From Trissonchulus latispiculum (taxonomy: Eukaryota > Nematoda > Enoplea > Enoplida > Ironidae): a DNA stretch of 64,000 nt. Location: positions 1 through 64,000 of the forward strand of contig JASAND010022295.1 of assembly GCA_030248195.1 (NCBI GenBank), written 5' to 3'. The position numbers and the translations under genes are program-made. Shown here one piece after another: positions 1 to 12,500 of the stretch (position 1 is its first letter; each line of letters opens with the position of its first letter). The notes under the pieces are model-generated. The model searched no databases. It saw nothing but the letters and a program-made list of their open reading frames with translations, and was not told where the DNA came from.

Positions 1-669
<669 letters not shown>

Positions 670-718
670 ATGCCTTCTCATCTGATTTGAAGCTTGTCAA
701 CTCATTACTTATCCCAAC

Positions 719-734
719 TGCCCTTTTAAGGGCA
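719..734 (+). promoter_or_regulatory. Histone mRNA 3' stem-loop
   Basis: TGCCCT-TTTA-AGGGCA forms a 6-bp stem with a 4-base loop, followed by ACCA. This matches the metazoan histone 3' processing signal (stem GGYYCU, loop UUYH, then ACCCA) except that the first pair is U-A rather than G-C. It lies 49 bases after the H4 stop. A possible purine-rich downstream element is AATAGAAATTG at about 745. A 30-base block around it recurs near 59.4 kb. Confidence 0.75.
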
Positions 735-744
735 ACCATTTATA

Positions 745-2320
745 ATAGAAATTGTTTTTCTTGGTGCGTATTTCTCGGCTTTGTAGGATTGGACGGGAAT
801 GTCACTTCACATTGAGCGGAAAATATTCCCCCAATTTCCCCAACCCGGAAACTAAAAAGATGAATTGGAGGCGATAGTTGGAGCCGGTTCCACACTTACA
901 AAATGGCCTTGGGCTGCTTATTTTCTTCAAAAATTTAAAAGTATATTTGTAAAAGCTGGATTTTGTGGTTGCAAGTTGATATGAAATAAAAGAAACTAAC
1001 AGTGAGAATATAAAAACCAACAGCTTCCCTTTTCAGGAGACAGACATGTTTGTGTATTGCAATTACTTTAAAATGTTTAAATTTCCACTGGTAGTTGGAG
1101 ACTGGCGCTCGGACGTGAACGATAAAGCGCCGAATGAAAACATTAATAAACTTCAACACATTTGAAGATAATTTGCTGCTTTTGGGTATGTTTTCAAAAA
1201 TTGGTACATAAAAGGTGGTTTTCGGGATGCAACAATATAACGAGAAAGCTGTGTATTTTAAGCTAAATTCTTCGGATTCTGAGACAAAAGTCGATCAATG
1301 TTATATAGAACGAAACGAACCGCCTGCAGAATTAGTCTGTTAGCTATGTATTTTGGGTAGCAAGCAGCTCTATTTCCTTGTTAAATATAACTTTAATATG
1401 ACAAGTATATTCGTATTTCCAGAATGGCATTCATTCAACTTTTAGATGTTTCAAAGTTTTCGGAATCTATTTACTTGAAAGAAATAAGAAATAAAACTTT
1501 ATTCCAGTATGTGTCAATTCTGAGCATGTTTTGCTGAATTTATTCCAGTATGTGTCAATTCTGAGCATGTTTTGCTGAAATAATTTTCAAGATTCTCTTC
1601 AAAGGGCACTGTCGCTCTTTAGATTTTATTTATCGACAACAGCTCGACAACAGTAAAGACAAAAGAGCTATTTATGTATGCTGTGCATAATAACATTATT
1701 AAATGAAACAAATCCAAATTCCAAAGTAAGCCAAAATACCTATTTCAGCAATTGCAGAAACTTCAAACCAATTATTATCGCGTTGTTCCAATTGTTTTGC
1801 AGCATTGCTTTGTCGTTTTGATTGTATAAGCCTTGCAGGGGGCCTGCACCAAATATCATATATTATATATAATGCAAAACCTGTAACTACAAGTTTCGTA
1901 CTTGGAATCGAGGACCGGAAGCTAGAACCGAAACCGGTAGCCTAGAGCCGGAACCGGTTTTGAATTGAAACCGTCCCCCACGTCTAGTTTTTCGATTCAG
2001 CTTTTCGTTAGCTCAATATAAGCTTAACATGTATAAGTTCTTGCTGCCATTAAGACTGATTTCAATTCATTAAAACTTCTTCATAATGCCACTTTAACAT
2101 TTGATTCATACGCACCTCAAGAGCCCTAACAACAAAATTGAAATGACCCTTCCTTGTTGATTGGTTGCCCTAATGCAACTTTGCTTTCTGCGACCAGAAA
2201 CCTGTTATATACTTTTTGCTCAGGGCTTAGCATGTCTAGGCACTCACAGAGGTCCTTAAAATGCTGTTCTCCGCAGTCCTTCTCAAAGCGGACAAGAGAC
2301 GGAGAGACGGTGTACTAAAC
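745..2320. other. Intergenic, mostly unique AT-rich sequence
   Basis: No supported gene. It holds one 41-bp tandem duplication (listed separately), a short ACCGG-rich patch near 1910-1965, and at about 1980-2035 a fragment related to the dispersed repeat also seen at 18.4 and 20.6 kb. Confidence 0.4.
1498..1579. repeat. Tandem duplication, 2 x 41 bp
   Basis: Two identical 41-bp copies (1498-1538 and 1539-1579), each beginning TTTATTCCAGTATGTG and ending GTTTTGCTGAA. Perfect identity suggests a recent event. Confidence 0.9.
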
Positions 2321-2323
2321 GTT

Positions 2324-2339
2324 GTGGGTTCGATCCCAC
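2324..2339 (+). other. tRNA-like T-arm / pol III B-box
   Basis: GTGGGTTCGATCCCAC is a perfect T-arm (5-bp stem, TTCGATC-type loop) and matches the B-box consensus GGTTCRANNCC. No A-box or cloverleaf is visible upstream, so it is a tRNA relic or SINE fragment rather than a gene. Confidence 0.35.
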
Positions 2340-2914
2340 CTCAAGACCGGTTGTTCCTACACACCTGTTTCATTCGTTCATAGTGTAGCTTAATAAAGAA
2401 AGCAGATACCTTGAGTGAGCGTTTTGGATTAATGTCAACACTGCGCATTTTAGCGCCCTTTACCCTCTACGGAACTGACAAGGTTTTTTTGGAACATATT
2501 TACCCAAAAGCTAATCCTGCAGTAATATACAACGGTCATATAAATTTATTTAGCAATAAATATACAAAACAAAACAAAATTTTACAGAAAAAAGCTTCGC
2601 ATAGTTCGACGCGTTTGTTCTCTTATGAACCTAAAGCATGACAACATAATTTCAAACGTGCAATACCAATTTAAAATAAGTGTCTGTCTGCTCGACCAAG
2701 GATTACATATTATTTCCATAAAATTAAATGTACGCAAGAATTAGTTGACTGGCTAAGAACATTTCCAGTTAGTTCAAAATTGAGCTTCTAATCAAGTAAA
2801 TTTTTAATAATATATATACGGCAGTAAACCTGCAGCAGGCAATATAACGAAAGTTTCGCTTCTTTAGCATAACTTCATACTATGTGAAGTAAACCGTTAA
2901 TGAGAATGCACATA

Positions 2915-3146
2915 TTAGTATTTACTATCGTGGGAAACAATTTGTACCGTACCACTTCGAAACCACTTGGGGAAAGGCTTATGACCACGATTAGGCGGTG
3001 GTCCTGGACGAATGACGCTGCCACCACTGCTGACCCGAACGCCATAGGCTGGCAGCCTTCCTGCCGGTCCTCCGGTCGACACTGAACCAACACCAGACTG
3101 GCCCAGTACCGGCTTGTAGGGTTGAAAGGGTTTGTTCCCAGACAAG
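2915..3146 (-). CDS. Terminal exon of an unidentified Gly/Pro-rich protein
   Basis: Read on the minus strand, a TTGTTTTAG acceptor at 3147 opens a frame of about 76 codons ending in TAA at 2915. The peptide is rich in Gly, Pro, Ser and Arg (it contains GQSGVGSVSTGGPAGR and RPGPPPNRGHKPFPKWF) and ends in HDSKY. Composition and the clean acceptor look coding, but no upstream exon was found because repeats start at about 3.3 kb. The family is not recognised. It could be the 3' end of a gene whose other exons lie far away, or a pseudogene fragment. Confidence 0.4.
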
Positions 3147-3362
3147 CTAAAACAATTTTAGGACAAAGGGCGTTCAGAAAGCCACATGCAATCAAAATAG
3201 GTTGTCTCCCATTTTCTGAAAATAGGTTAATATCGCGCTGTTAATAACCGTTAATATCTTCGCTGTCTTGTAGTTCAGGGTTAAAGACTAAGAACTGTAA
3301 AATTTGGTTCAGGGAAAGTGATGTCAGGTTCTGTTGATGGATGGATTCTTGGTTAATTTTTA

Positions 3363-3760
3363 ATGTTAGGAGTTGGAGTTGGAGAAATCGGCCGTCTGGA
3401 GGGTCATGTCGGCAACCGCTACCTGGAGACCCATACTAGGCTCTACTTGGCCTCTCATAACTTTGACTATAGGTTTTTTGGTGCGCTCAGCGCTCAGGTC
3501 ATTCCCGGTGTCCGTTTTGCCGTCCGACTCATCCATCTTGCCGGGCTGGTTCCACTTTGCCGTCTGGAGGGTCATGTCGGCAACCGTTTCCTGGAGGTCC
3601 ATACTAGGCTCTACTTGGCCTCTCAAATCTTTCTCTATAGGGGTTTTCTGGTGCGCCCAGCTCATTTCCGGTGTCCGTTTTGCTGTACAACGCACCCATT
3701 TTGCTGGGCTGGCTCCACTTGACCGTCTGAGGGGTCAGGTTGGTAAGGGGTCAGGTGGTC
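3363..3760. repeat. Composite repeat, units of about 172 bp
   Basis: The segment beginning GTCTGGAGGGTCATGTCGG occurs at about 3395 and again at about 3560 with the same downstream text (TGGAG..CCATACTAGGCTCTACTTGGC). A third copy lies at about 6086. Open frames across it are by-products of the repeat. Confidence 0.7.
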
Positions 3761-3771
3761 CAACATTTTTC

Positions 3772-4005
3772 AAAAGTGGTCAAATTTGGTACCAAATCAA
3801 AGCCGTAAGTGAGGTGAGCAACTTTTGTCATAGAATTGCATGCTCAAAGTGGCTGTAGCCTGCTGGGGTGGGTGGGGTGGGGACGTTAACGATTTTGGGT
3901 CAAAAATAAAATTTTTCAAAAGTGGTCAAATTTGGTACCAAATGAAAGCCCAAAGTGAGCTGAGCAACTTTTGTCATAGAATTACATGCTTAAAGTGGCT
4001 GTAGA
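3772..4005. repeat. Satellite of about 146 bp, first block
   Basis: The phrase ACTTTTGTCATAGAATT recurs at 3821 and 3967, 146 bp apart, with matching flanks (AAAAGTGGTCAAATTTGGTA, CTCAAAGTGGCTGTAG). The same satellite continues at 6282-6648 and 13209-13462. Confidence 0.75.
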
Positions 4006-4062
4006 AAGAGGAATGGGGGAGAAGAAAAAGGATGAGAGGGAAAGAGGAGGGGAGCTCATACA

Positions 4063-5177
4063 TAGAGTTGTGACGCGGGCCGGTGGCGGGCTCGGGCTGG
4101 GCCGCGGGCCGGGTAGGGCCCAGCCCGGGCCCGGCCCGGATTTTTTGGCGACGGCCCGGCCCGCGGCCCGGCCCGCAAGATTACAAATTACAAGAGCCCG
4201 GTGGCGGGCCGCGGGCCGGGCCGGTTTTTTACACGTTAAATAGCAATTTTTCAATAAATTTCGATGCAATTTCAAGTCTACAAACAAAATTTCATTTACG
4301 CATTTTCAAGATGATTAATTACACATAATGGAAGTTAGAACTGAGCTGTGCCGGTATCTGGGGGTTTAAGGTTATATGGTGGCTACAACGTATTGCATAT
4401 ACCTAATCCTTTTAAGTTATGTCTGCGAGAAGGGTGTAGAATCTTTTTATGTGAACAGTTGTTGCAAAACAATTGGAGTGAAAACATTCACTTAATTAGG
4501 TTATAGGAGGTAGCCATGGTATTGATGTATGTAAGGGGTATCGTTCGCAGTTTAAGACGCAGTGATCTTTCTAGCGATTGTAATTGCTAATTTGAAACAT
4601 AACCAACATCCAAAAACTTGTTCGACTGAAACTAAATATTTAAATACTAAATTAATTCCCTGCTATGTGATTATGTAAATTAGACCTTTATGTCAAAATC
4701 AAGCATGGACAAGCAGCGTGGACAAACTTAGCACAAGAGATTTAATTTGAGGAAGTTAAAAGCTTCAGAAAAAGTAGGACAGCATCAGCGAAAATAATGT
4801 TATCGGAATTGTAACATAGGGGTAACAGTGGAGTAGGAGCGACAGCTTTGTTTTTGTATATGGATAATGTGTGGAATTCTGTATAACAATGTAATATATA
4901 TTTACCAAATAATAATATTTACGCCAGTGGCTGCCTGCTATTGTATTTGTTGCTTGTGAAAAATGGACTTCATAAAAATAGCCGTAAAACAAGTTTAATT
5001 CATCCGCAAAACAAGTTGAAATCAATTAGGTAACAGTTCGGGCCGTTTTTTGCGACGTCGGGCCGTTCGGCCCGTAGAAATTTGCGGCTCCGGGCCGGCC
5101 CATATGGCCCGGCCCGTAGGACCACATCGGCCCGCGGGCCGGCCCGGCCCGCAAAATCTTCTTATTTTCCAACACTA
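4063..5177. mobile_element. hAT-like non-autonomous element with GGCCCG arrays
   Basis: 1,115 bp. It is flanked by a perfect 8-bp duplication CTCATACA (4055-4062 and 5178-5185). The ends are TAGAGTTGTG and, reversed, TAGTGTTGG, as in hAT elements. Both ends carry GC-rich arrays of GGCCCG/CGGGCC (4080-4240 and 5038-5155) in opposite orientation around an AT-rich core without a transposase. It belongs to the same structural group as 14029-15207. Confidence 0.75.
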
Positions 5178-5185
5178 CTCATACA

Positions 5186-6280
5186 CCTTACTTTTTAGTT
5201 TGTTATTACTACGTTGTTGTTGTTTATAATTGTTACTGATACCTGCTTATCATAGGGGTCGCGGTAAGCGACCCCTATAATATGAGTGAAAATGGTCGAA
5301 TGACCGTCTAAAACAAGGCTGCGCAGATTCCTGCGCAGATCCTGCGTAGATTATGTGCGCAAAAAATTGTACGTGTCGAGTTTAGTATGTTCCTGAAGTT
5401 TCATCCCCGTACCACTTTCCGTTAAAAAGTTATGCCAAAAATCGCTTACGAGAGTGATGTTTTTATTTTTTCCGGTTCTTCGCTTTGACGTCTGGTAAGG
5501 GAGTTTTGTAGCTTTAACAACAACAGATAGAAAAATTTTTGCCTATGAAAACCATACATATTGTTGGAGTACGCAACAAAAATAAGCCGATAGGCTAGTT
5601 TTTATGCCTGCCAGAGCCGGAAAAAAATTTTTGGCGGGGGGCCAAAATCGGCCAAAACGCTAAAATGGCCAAAAAGTATGCTTCAAAGGCGCCGTAATAA
5701 GTCAGACTGGGCTATATATGGGGCAATACTGCCTATATGGCTGAATAGGACACATATCAGGGTCTTTCAATTGCTATATGATTTTCGAGCCCTGCGCGTA
5801 ATTTTTGAGTACAGGCCTGCCAAAGTTGGTGAATTTTGGGTCCAACTTTGAACTTGGTTTTTCGCTTATTTTACGACCTGGAAGGCTCAAATCTTGCATA
5901 CAAAGGTTTTGCGGACGGAGAATCGATTCCCGCTATCAATTTTACTGCCCGACTGACCCAGGTTGCAGGGCTGGTTCCACTTTGCCGTCTGGAGGGTCAT
6001 GTCGTGTTCAGGGAAAGTGATGTGAAGTTCTGTTGATGGATGGATTCTTGGTTAATTTTTAATGTTAGAGTTGGAGAAATCGGCCGTCTGGAGGGTCATG
6101 TCGGCAACCGCTACCTGGAGGCCCATACTAGGCTCTACTTGGCCTCTCATAACTTTGCCTGTAGGGGTGTTTTGGTGCGCCCAGCTCATTTCCGGTGTCC
6201 GTTTTGCTGTGCAACGCACCCATTTTGCTGGGCTGGCTCCACTTGACCGTCTGAGGGGTCAGGTGGTCCAAAATGAAATT
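5186..6280. repeat. Mixed dispersed repeats
   Basis: No gene. It has a perfect hairpin at 5252-5278 (ATAGGGGTCGC, 11-bp stem), AT-rich unique sequence, and from about 5960 another copy of the composite repeat with GTCTGGAGGGTCATGTCGG that is also at 3363-3760. Confidence 0.5.
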
Positions 6281-6281
6281 T

Positions 6282-6648
6282 TTCAAAAGTGGTCAAATTT
6301 GGCACCAAATCAAAGCCCTAAGTGAGGTGAGCAACTTTTGTCATAGAATTGCATGCTCAAAGTGGCTGTAGCCTGCTGTGGTGGGTGGGGTGGGGACGTT
6401 AGCGATTTTGGGTCAAAAATGAAATTTTTCAAAAGTGGTCAAATTTGGTACCAAATGAAAGCCATAAGCGAGCTGAGCAACGTTTGTCATAGAACTGCAT
6501 GCTCAAAGTGGCTGTGGAGTGCTGTGGTGGGGTGGGGTCGGGACTTAGGCGATTTTCGGTCAAAAATGAAATTTTTCAAAAGTGGTCAAATTTGGTACGA
6601 AATGAAAGCCCTAAATGAGGTGAGCAACTTTTGTCATAGAATTGCATG
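6282..6648. repeat. Satellite of about 146 bp, left of insertion
   Basis: ACTTTTGTCATAG-type phrases at 6333, 6480 and 6627 give periods of 147 bp. The array stops abruptly within a unit at CATG (6645-6648), where the 6.56-kb insertion begins, and resumes in register at 13209. Confidence 0.8.
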
Positions 6649-7984
6649 TGTAATGAAGTTGCTAGGATCCGGAGTCAAAAATCGCTCTGCTCTCCGGTCT
6701 AGTGTCAGAAGTCGCTCTGCACTTGATTACACGGAAGGTCAGCACGTCCACTTATAGAAGTAGACTTAGGCACCGGATCTCCGAAAGGTGGTGTTCCAAA
6801 ATCAGAGATTCCTTGCAGCCAACCTTTGTAGGGGTCTTCCTTGTGAGTTCGTTTGTTGCACTGGATTCCAGCTGATCAGCAAGAGGGGTCAGCACTTGCT
6901 TTGACTTGATCGCTGGATGGATGATGAGTCTTCCGATTCCTGACCAGAACTTACCTTGAGTAGTCCTGATCCGATCCTTTGGCTAACGCGCCTGACTTCC
7001 AGAGACAATCGCGCCTCTCTGTTAAACTCTGAGACTCTAGGTCTGACACACCAATTATTTATTAAACTGAGTACAGGTATGATGGGTACACTCTGTTAAA
7101 CAATACGACGATTTACAATACAGCACGCGTTACTATCAGGGGTCGTTACAAGCTGTGCAAATACAGATACAATTACAGATCAGTACAGTGTTCAATTTAC
7201 TGTACCAGAGTTGCCAGTTACCGTCTTTAGCTTATTATTAATATTATCCTAATTTAGGATAATATTACCCAAGCTATAGGTTTAGTTAGGGACAAGGTTC
7301 AGTGGTACCTCTTCTTCTTCCTTTTCTCAAACTCTGTCTCTATTATCCTAACTATTACACTGTCTCCAACACTCTACTAGGCAAGTACCTATATGCTTTC
7401 TCGTGCGCCTATATGCTTGTGCTGTGCGACTCTTTATCCGTCCTTACAAACGGATTATCAAACTACAAACCAGCAAACTGCAAACAAACAATTATTAACT
7501 GAAATAAACCTGGGGTCGGTCCATGGGTGAGTCCCCGAATGTTGGACACTGCTTTCCCGAAGGTCCGCTCCAACACCTAGACAGGGTTACTGTACGGAAC
7601 TGGCTTTTTGAGGAAATAGAGAAAATGGGGAGTCACCTGGTTCTGCCTTACTTATTCCTGGTTAACGAAAATTAAACAACTACAAAGTTCAACGAATCTA
7701 CGGCTTCTTCTTCTTCACTGAGGATGGTGTGGCGCTTAGGCCAGAGACACGGGAGAAACGCCTCCCGACATAGAATTGATGACGAAAACGGTTGAAGTCA
7801 TGATGTGATAGAAACAAAGAAATAGTATTTTAGTCCTTTAAGAGTTAAGAGTTAAGAGTAATGAGTTAAGCTTTTAGCTTTGCGGTTTCTGGTTTAACCT
7901 CCCACTTTGATCAGGCGGTGCTACGCTCGCTGTCTCTGTCTTAATCCGCTACTCGGCAATACAAGCCGTCTATGCACCTTCCAA

Positions 7985-8030
7985 AATTGACTGATCCCGA
8001 CTGACTGATTAACTGACTGACTGACTGATC
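7985..8030. repeat. ACTG-type microsatellite
   Basis: Imperfect run of GACT/ACTG units (GACTGACTGATTAACTGACTGACT-type text) inside the hairpin-rich insertion. Confidence 0.6.
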
Positions 8031-8186
8031 CGGACTTCTGCGGTCCAATAACTGAGCAACTGAATATGACTATCTGAGAGACACAAGACTACGATCCACG
8101 GGCAGTTCAGATTCAGAAAGAGCAGCGTGGCTTCGTCTCCGCACCTGAATCAAATGGGTTGAAACCCATTAGTGCAAGATTATGGT

Positions 8187-8207
8187 GCGGGAATCGAACC
8201 CAGCAAC
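8187..8207 (-). other. tRNA-like T-arm on minus strand
   Basis: Reversed, the stretch reads GCTGGGTTCGATTCCCGC, close to a T-arm with a B-box match. No A-box is evident. It is a second tRNA-like piece within the same insertion. Confidence 0.25.
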
Positions 8208-9505
8208 CATTACTCGTTCCTTTGCTTTCCAGGCCCAAAATGTGCATTTTGGGCCCCATTTGAACTTGTGAATTAGAGGATGGACTGAAAACCGTTGGTC
8301 CTTGCCTTTTTTGACAATATTAACCGTCCCTGGTAACTAACCTCTGTTAGTTTGTATTTTCAGAACCTAGTGAAACTTGTCGTAATTTCCTGTTTGGACG
8401 AACTGATTCGTAAGGTTTCCACCTTGGGCCCGGCTGGGCCTGACTGAACTTGTAGCTAGACGAAACAATTTTGAGAAATGTACGAAAACTGTGCTGTTTG
8501 CGACCTATATTCAGACTTCGTTTGCTTTTGGCCTTTCTTTGCACAGACCGGCCTTCTAGGGCCATTTTGATGTGAAATGCATTGATTCTGACCAAATTTT
8601 GCACAATCTTCAGAACGAACAATAATACTGGCCAATATTAACATTTTCGGCCTGTGTCTGGCCTGATTTTATTAATTTGTCCCGGGAAATGGGTTCATTT
8701 CCCGTGACCCAGAGATTAGATCAAATACACGTACGAAACTGGACATTTTATAGTGCATTTCTGATATTGGAAGATGGTCACTTGCTAAATACTTGTAATA
8801 ATTGCCTTAACTAAGGCCTACCTACCTACTTATGCTAACTAACTAAAACCTACGTAATATTAATGTTAACTTAAAATTATCTGGTGTTTTAATGTGAAAT
8901 CCCTATTAATTGTTTATTTGCAGGTTTGGGACTGAACTAATTAACTTAAAATAAAACCTACTGGCTGACTTTGAGTGAGTTTCTGCATGTAATTAATTTT
9001 AGTCAGTTTAAGCAAAAATGCAAAAACTCACTCACTCACTGTCTCAGCAGCCATTCTACGCAGTCCCTACTTACCGACCTACCGAACTACGTCTACTTCT
9101 AAATCTACCTCCCACTTATCCTAGTGCCCTAACAGGGGACGTGGCGAACCGCTATTCGATCCGGTGCTGGCAACCCCAGCAGCCGGCCGAGTGGCAGCCG
9201 CGCGTACTACCACCCTTTCACACGAGCACATAATTGCATTCGTGCAAAACTGGCATATAAACTAGAGGAATTTTGAAGAACACAAATTTGAATAAAAGTT
9301 ATATATTCTTGTAGAGCTTGAAAAACTGAACATTTTTTGTGCTTACAGCACCAAAAAATGTTAAGTAGTTAGTGAGAAAAACTTAATTAAAGTTGGCTTC
9401 TACATATGCATAATTTGCACACATAATGTATTAATTAAACTGTACACGTGCTGGGCTGCTAATTTGCTTTCTTACATAGGCTAGCTTGAACTTGTTCTAA
9501 TTGTA

Positions 9506-9578
9506 ACCCGTATAGCTCAATGGATGAGCACTGGACCTACTAATCCAGAGAACCTGAGTTTGAATCTCAGTACGGGTC
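9506..9578 (+). tRNA. tRNA-like sequence (probable pseudogene)
   Basis: A full cloverleaf can be drawn: acceptor ACCCGTA/TACGGGT, D stem GCTC/GAGC, anticodon stem CTGGA/TCCAG, T stem CTGAG/CTCAG, then a T-rich run. The anticodon loop is 8 bases (CCTACTAA) instead of 7 and the T-loop is TTTGAAT, lacking the invariant C56. With U33 as the T at 9538 the anticodon would be ACT, which is not a standard eukaryotic tRNA. The body resembles tRNA-Arg(TCT). Probably a tRNA pseudogene or SINE-like head inside the hairpin-rich insertion. Confidence 0.45.
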
Positions 9579-12500
9579 TACTTCTTTTCTTTTAGTTTGG
9601 CTCGTCTTTTGGCCTCTGACCTGGGGAGTTAAGCGATTACGGTAACGACCGTGAGCCCATGCTAAGTTTAGGCCAAGACCATTCATATCCTTATCCTAAC
9701 TAGACCTAACTATTTCCCAATTATTAAGAATTCCAGCTAATTAATACAACAGGACTGCAAACATTTTCTTACCTAGGACTAATTAAACTACCGGTCCGCT
9801 AATCGGATGTCTAACACACTTTGCTAAACTGTGATTAATTTCGTAATAATTTAAATTGTTCTGTTATGGTCCTGATTCGGCTATTTCTGGATTCCATGAA
9901 TGCGGCTCATCCGTTCCCTAATCGCAGGGCAACCTACCCGGATGACCGGAAATCCAGCAGACTGGGCAGACCTAATTCGGGGTCCCCGTGACCCTAGGCT
10001 GCAAAACCTGCTCTGAATCGCCGAAGATACCACCATTTCTTACTGCAGACTCCTACGATTTTCACTCCGAAATTAGCACTTTCACAGCGATTACACATCC
10101 AACCAACAGACATTACTGACTTTAATTTATCTATGGTTTGGGTCCAAATTGCTACTCAATTTGGCCCCATTTTCTCCTGCCTAATATCTGAATATTTTAC
10201 TCATTTACTCTGGCAGTCCCAATACCCTTATCAACAGAGGGAGTTTACATGGTATGCCCTCATTCACACTCACAATCACACACTTTTGGGTTCACAATTC
10301 ACACTTCACAAAAGGGGCTAACCTTGAAACCTCACGCTCCATGAGGGGTTTACTCAAGGAGCCACTTACGTAAATTTGGGGGGTCTCATTCACACTACAA
10401 ATTACAATAATACTGACACATATGATTATACAGACATAATACATCCTAACTACTCCTTAATATCACCTACCTACCTATAGTATGCATATTTGTTGCCCTA
10501 ATTCTGAAGTAATTTTGACTGCATCTTCCAGTATTTTACTTTAAACTTTGGAACTTTATAAATTTTGATAAAAGAAAATTTTTGTTGGATTTTTGAAACT
10601 TTGGTAGTTTAAGGAAAGCTGAACGAGTAATAATTGCTTAGGCAATTATTACTAAAAACAAATTACAGACACATTTCCGCTAACGACAGTTTCTGATTAA
10701 TTAAATTAACAGCGGGGAAGTCGGCCATTCCCCTCAGAACAACTTGATAATTAATAGTTAAAACCGATTCAGAGTTTTAGTTCCTCACATTTTTGATGCC
10801 GACCTACACAAGGTTACAGTTCACAGTCACAATACACAATTACAGACAATAGTATTAGCTTCAGTAGCGCCTACTTTTGCGATTACGGCCGGCAATTCCT
10901 AATTGCCGGCTGTGGGGAGAAGCAATCCTTAAATTAGCTCAGTTCTGAATATGAGGTCGTAACCAAGGGACCTCCTATCTCAACTCAGGGGTGGGTCCCC
11001 ACTCAAAATCCCAATTCATCAGCAAAACCCCAACAAGATACAAAAAGCAAGAACCGGGCATTAAGCCCCTATTAAAAACAAAAGGCCAATCAGGCCGTGG
11101 CTTGGTTATGCTGGGTTAATTTTAAAACAAGGCCCGAAGGCCACCAAAAGTGAATTTTTAGGCCAAAAGGCCTTGTGAAAAATCCCTAAAAATGCGTTCC
11201 TAGTGCGGTTTCTGGCCGAGCATAGTACGCTCATCTGGCCCTCAGTGTGCGGTGTTCGTCGTGTGCGCTCAGTTCATCCCTTCTGACCAGTGTGGGTCAG
11301 AAGGGGACCCTAACTCGTGTCCTAAGTACACTTTTTGTTCCTGGCCAATCGCTGGCACAACGGGAAAGCGTACTGCTAGAGAGAGAAACATACGGCCGCT
11401 CTCGGCCAACCTCAGACGAACACTAACTAATATTTGAATTTTTCCAGTGAGCTGACAGGAGTCTGACAGCTCACTGGTGTTTGCCTTTCTGGCGGAGTCT
11501 CTTTGATTTTTATTGGAGCTTCCAGAAATTTTTGGAAGCTCCCTATCTTAAAGCGTGTGTCCAACTCGGGCTGGCCACGCGGCTGGTCCGTTGGAGGGGA
11601 GATTAATGAGAAAAAGGAGTTATTACCCTCCAACTGACCCTAATTTTGATTTATTTCCCAAGCTGAATTTTGGGAAAATTTGCAGACTTTTTGGTTACCA
11701 CGTAAAGGTAACCAAAGGGGAAATTTCCTGAATAAAAATTACTTTTCATGAATTAAAAAATGAATTAGTACAAAATGACGGCCACTCGGGGCCCTTTATG
11801 AAAAACCAAATATTAAGTGCTACCTTTGCGAATTCATTTAATAAAATTTATGTTTATTATTTTTTGGCATTCCCTTGTCTCCTAGCCCCTTTCTTTCCTT
11901 TTGGGCGTGACCTTTCGGCCGTAGACAAGGGAAGCCGCCCGTTAATCCTAGCAACAATTGCTCTTCCTCACCAAGACTCTATGTATCACTGGAAAAGAAG
12001 TGGAAGGGCAATTGTTGCGTAAAAATATGCATACTAACATCTACGTAATTTTCCAAGAACTAACAACTAAATATTATTACTCTACGTACTTAACTACCTA
12101 AGATGCCTGCTCTACGTACTTAACTACCTAAGATAAATATTTTTTATGTCATTCTAATTATTTGGGAGGGAGTTATGCCCCCTCCGAACGTATTTTCACA
12201 CCGAAGGTGTGTGTTAAGTCCTTCTCTGCGAGGCAAGTCTCTGCTGGGAGAGAGCCAGCAGAGGCTCAAGGGAATGAATGGAAGCATGAATGGGCGTAAC
12301 CACACACAACTGTTACGCATTATTGTGAGGTCACCTAAGGCCAATATTACAAAATTAAAATGTAACTAATCAAAACTTCTTTTACGTATAACTTTCGCAA
12401 TATTGGGAGTTAGGTGATCGGGTTTGGAGTTTTGGAATCAGCAGAGAATTGCCTTTCAGATAAACCCAACTTATATTTTGACCAAAAATTTAACAACTTA

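Noticed and set aside
3363..3858. Open frames at 3363-3858 and 6040-6757
   Set aside because: They follow repeat units and share peptides between copies only because the DNA is repeated.
4083..4328. Long open frames across GC-rich blocks (also 13996-14421, 14938-15150)
   Set aside because: They run through GGCCCG subterminal arrays of hAT-like elements and encode only RPGPA-type low-complexity text on both strands.
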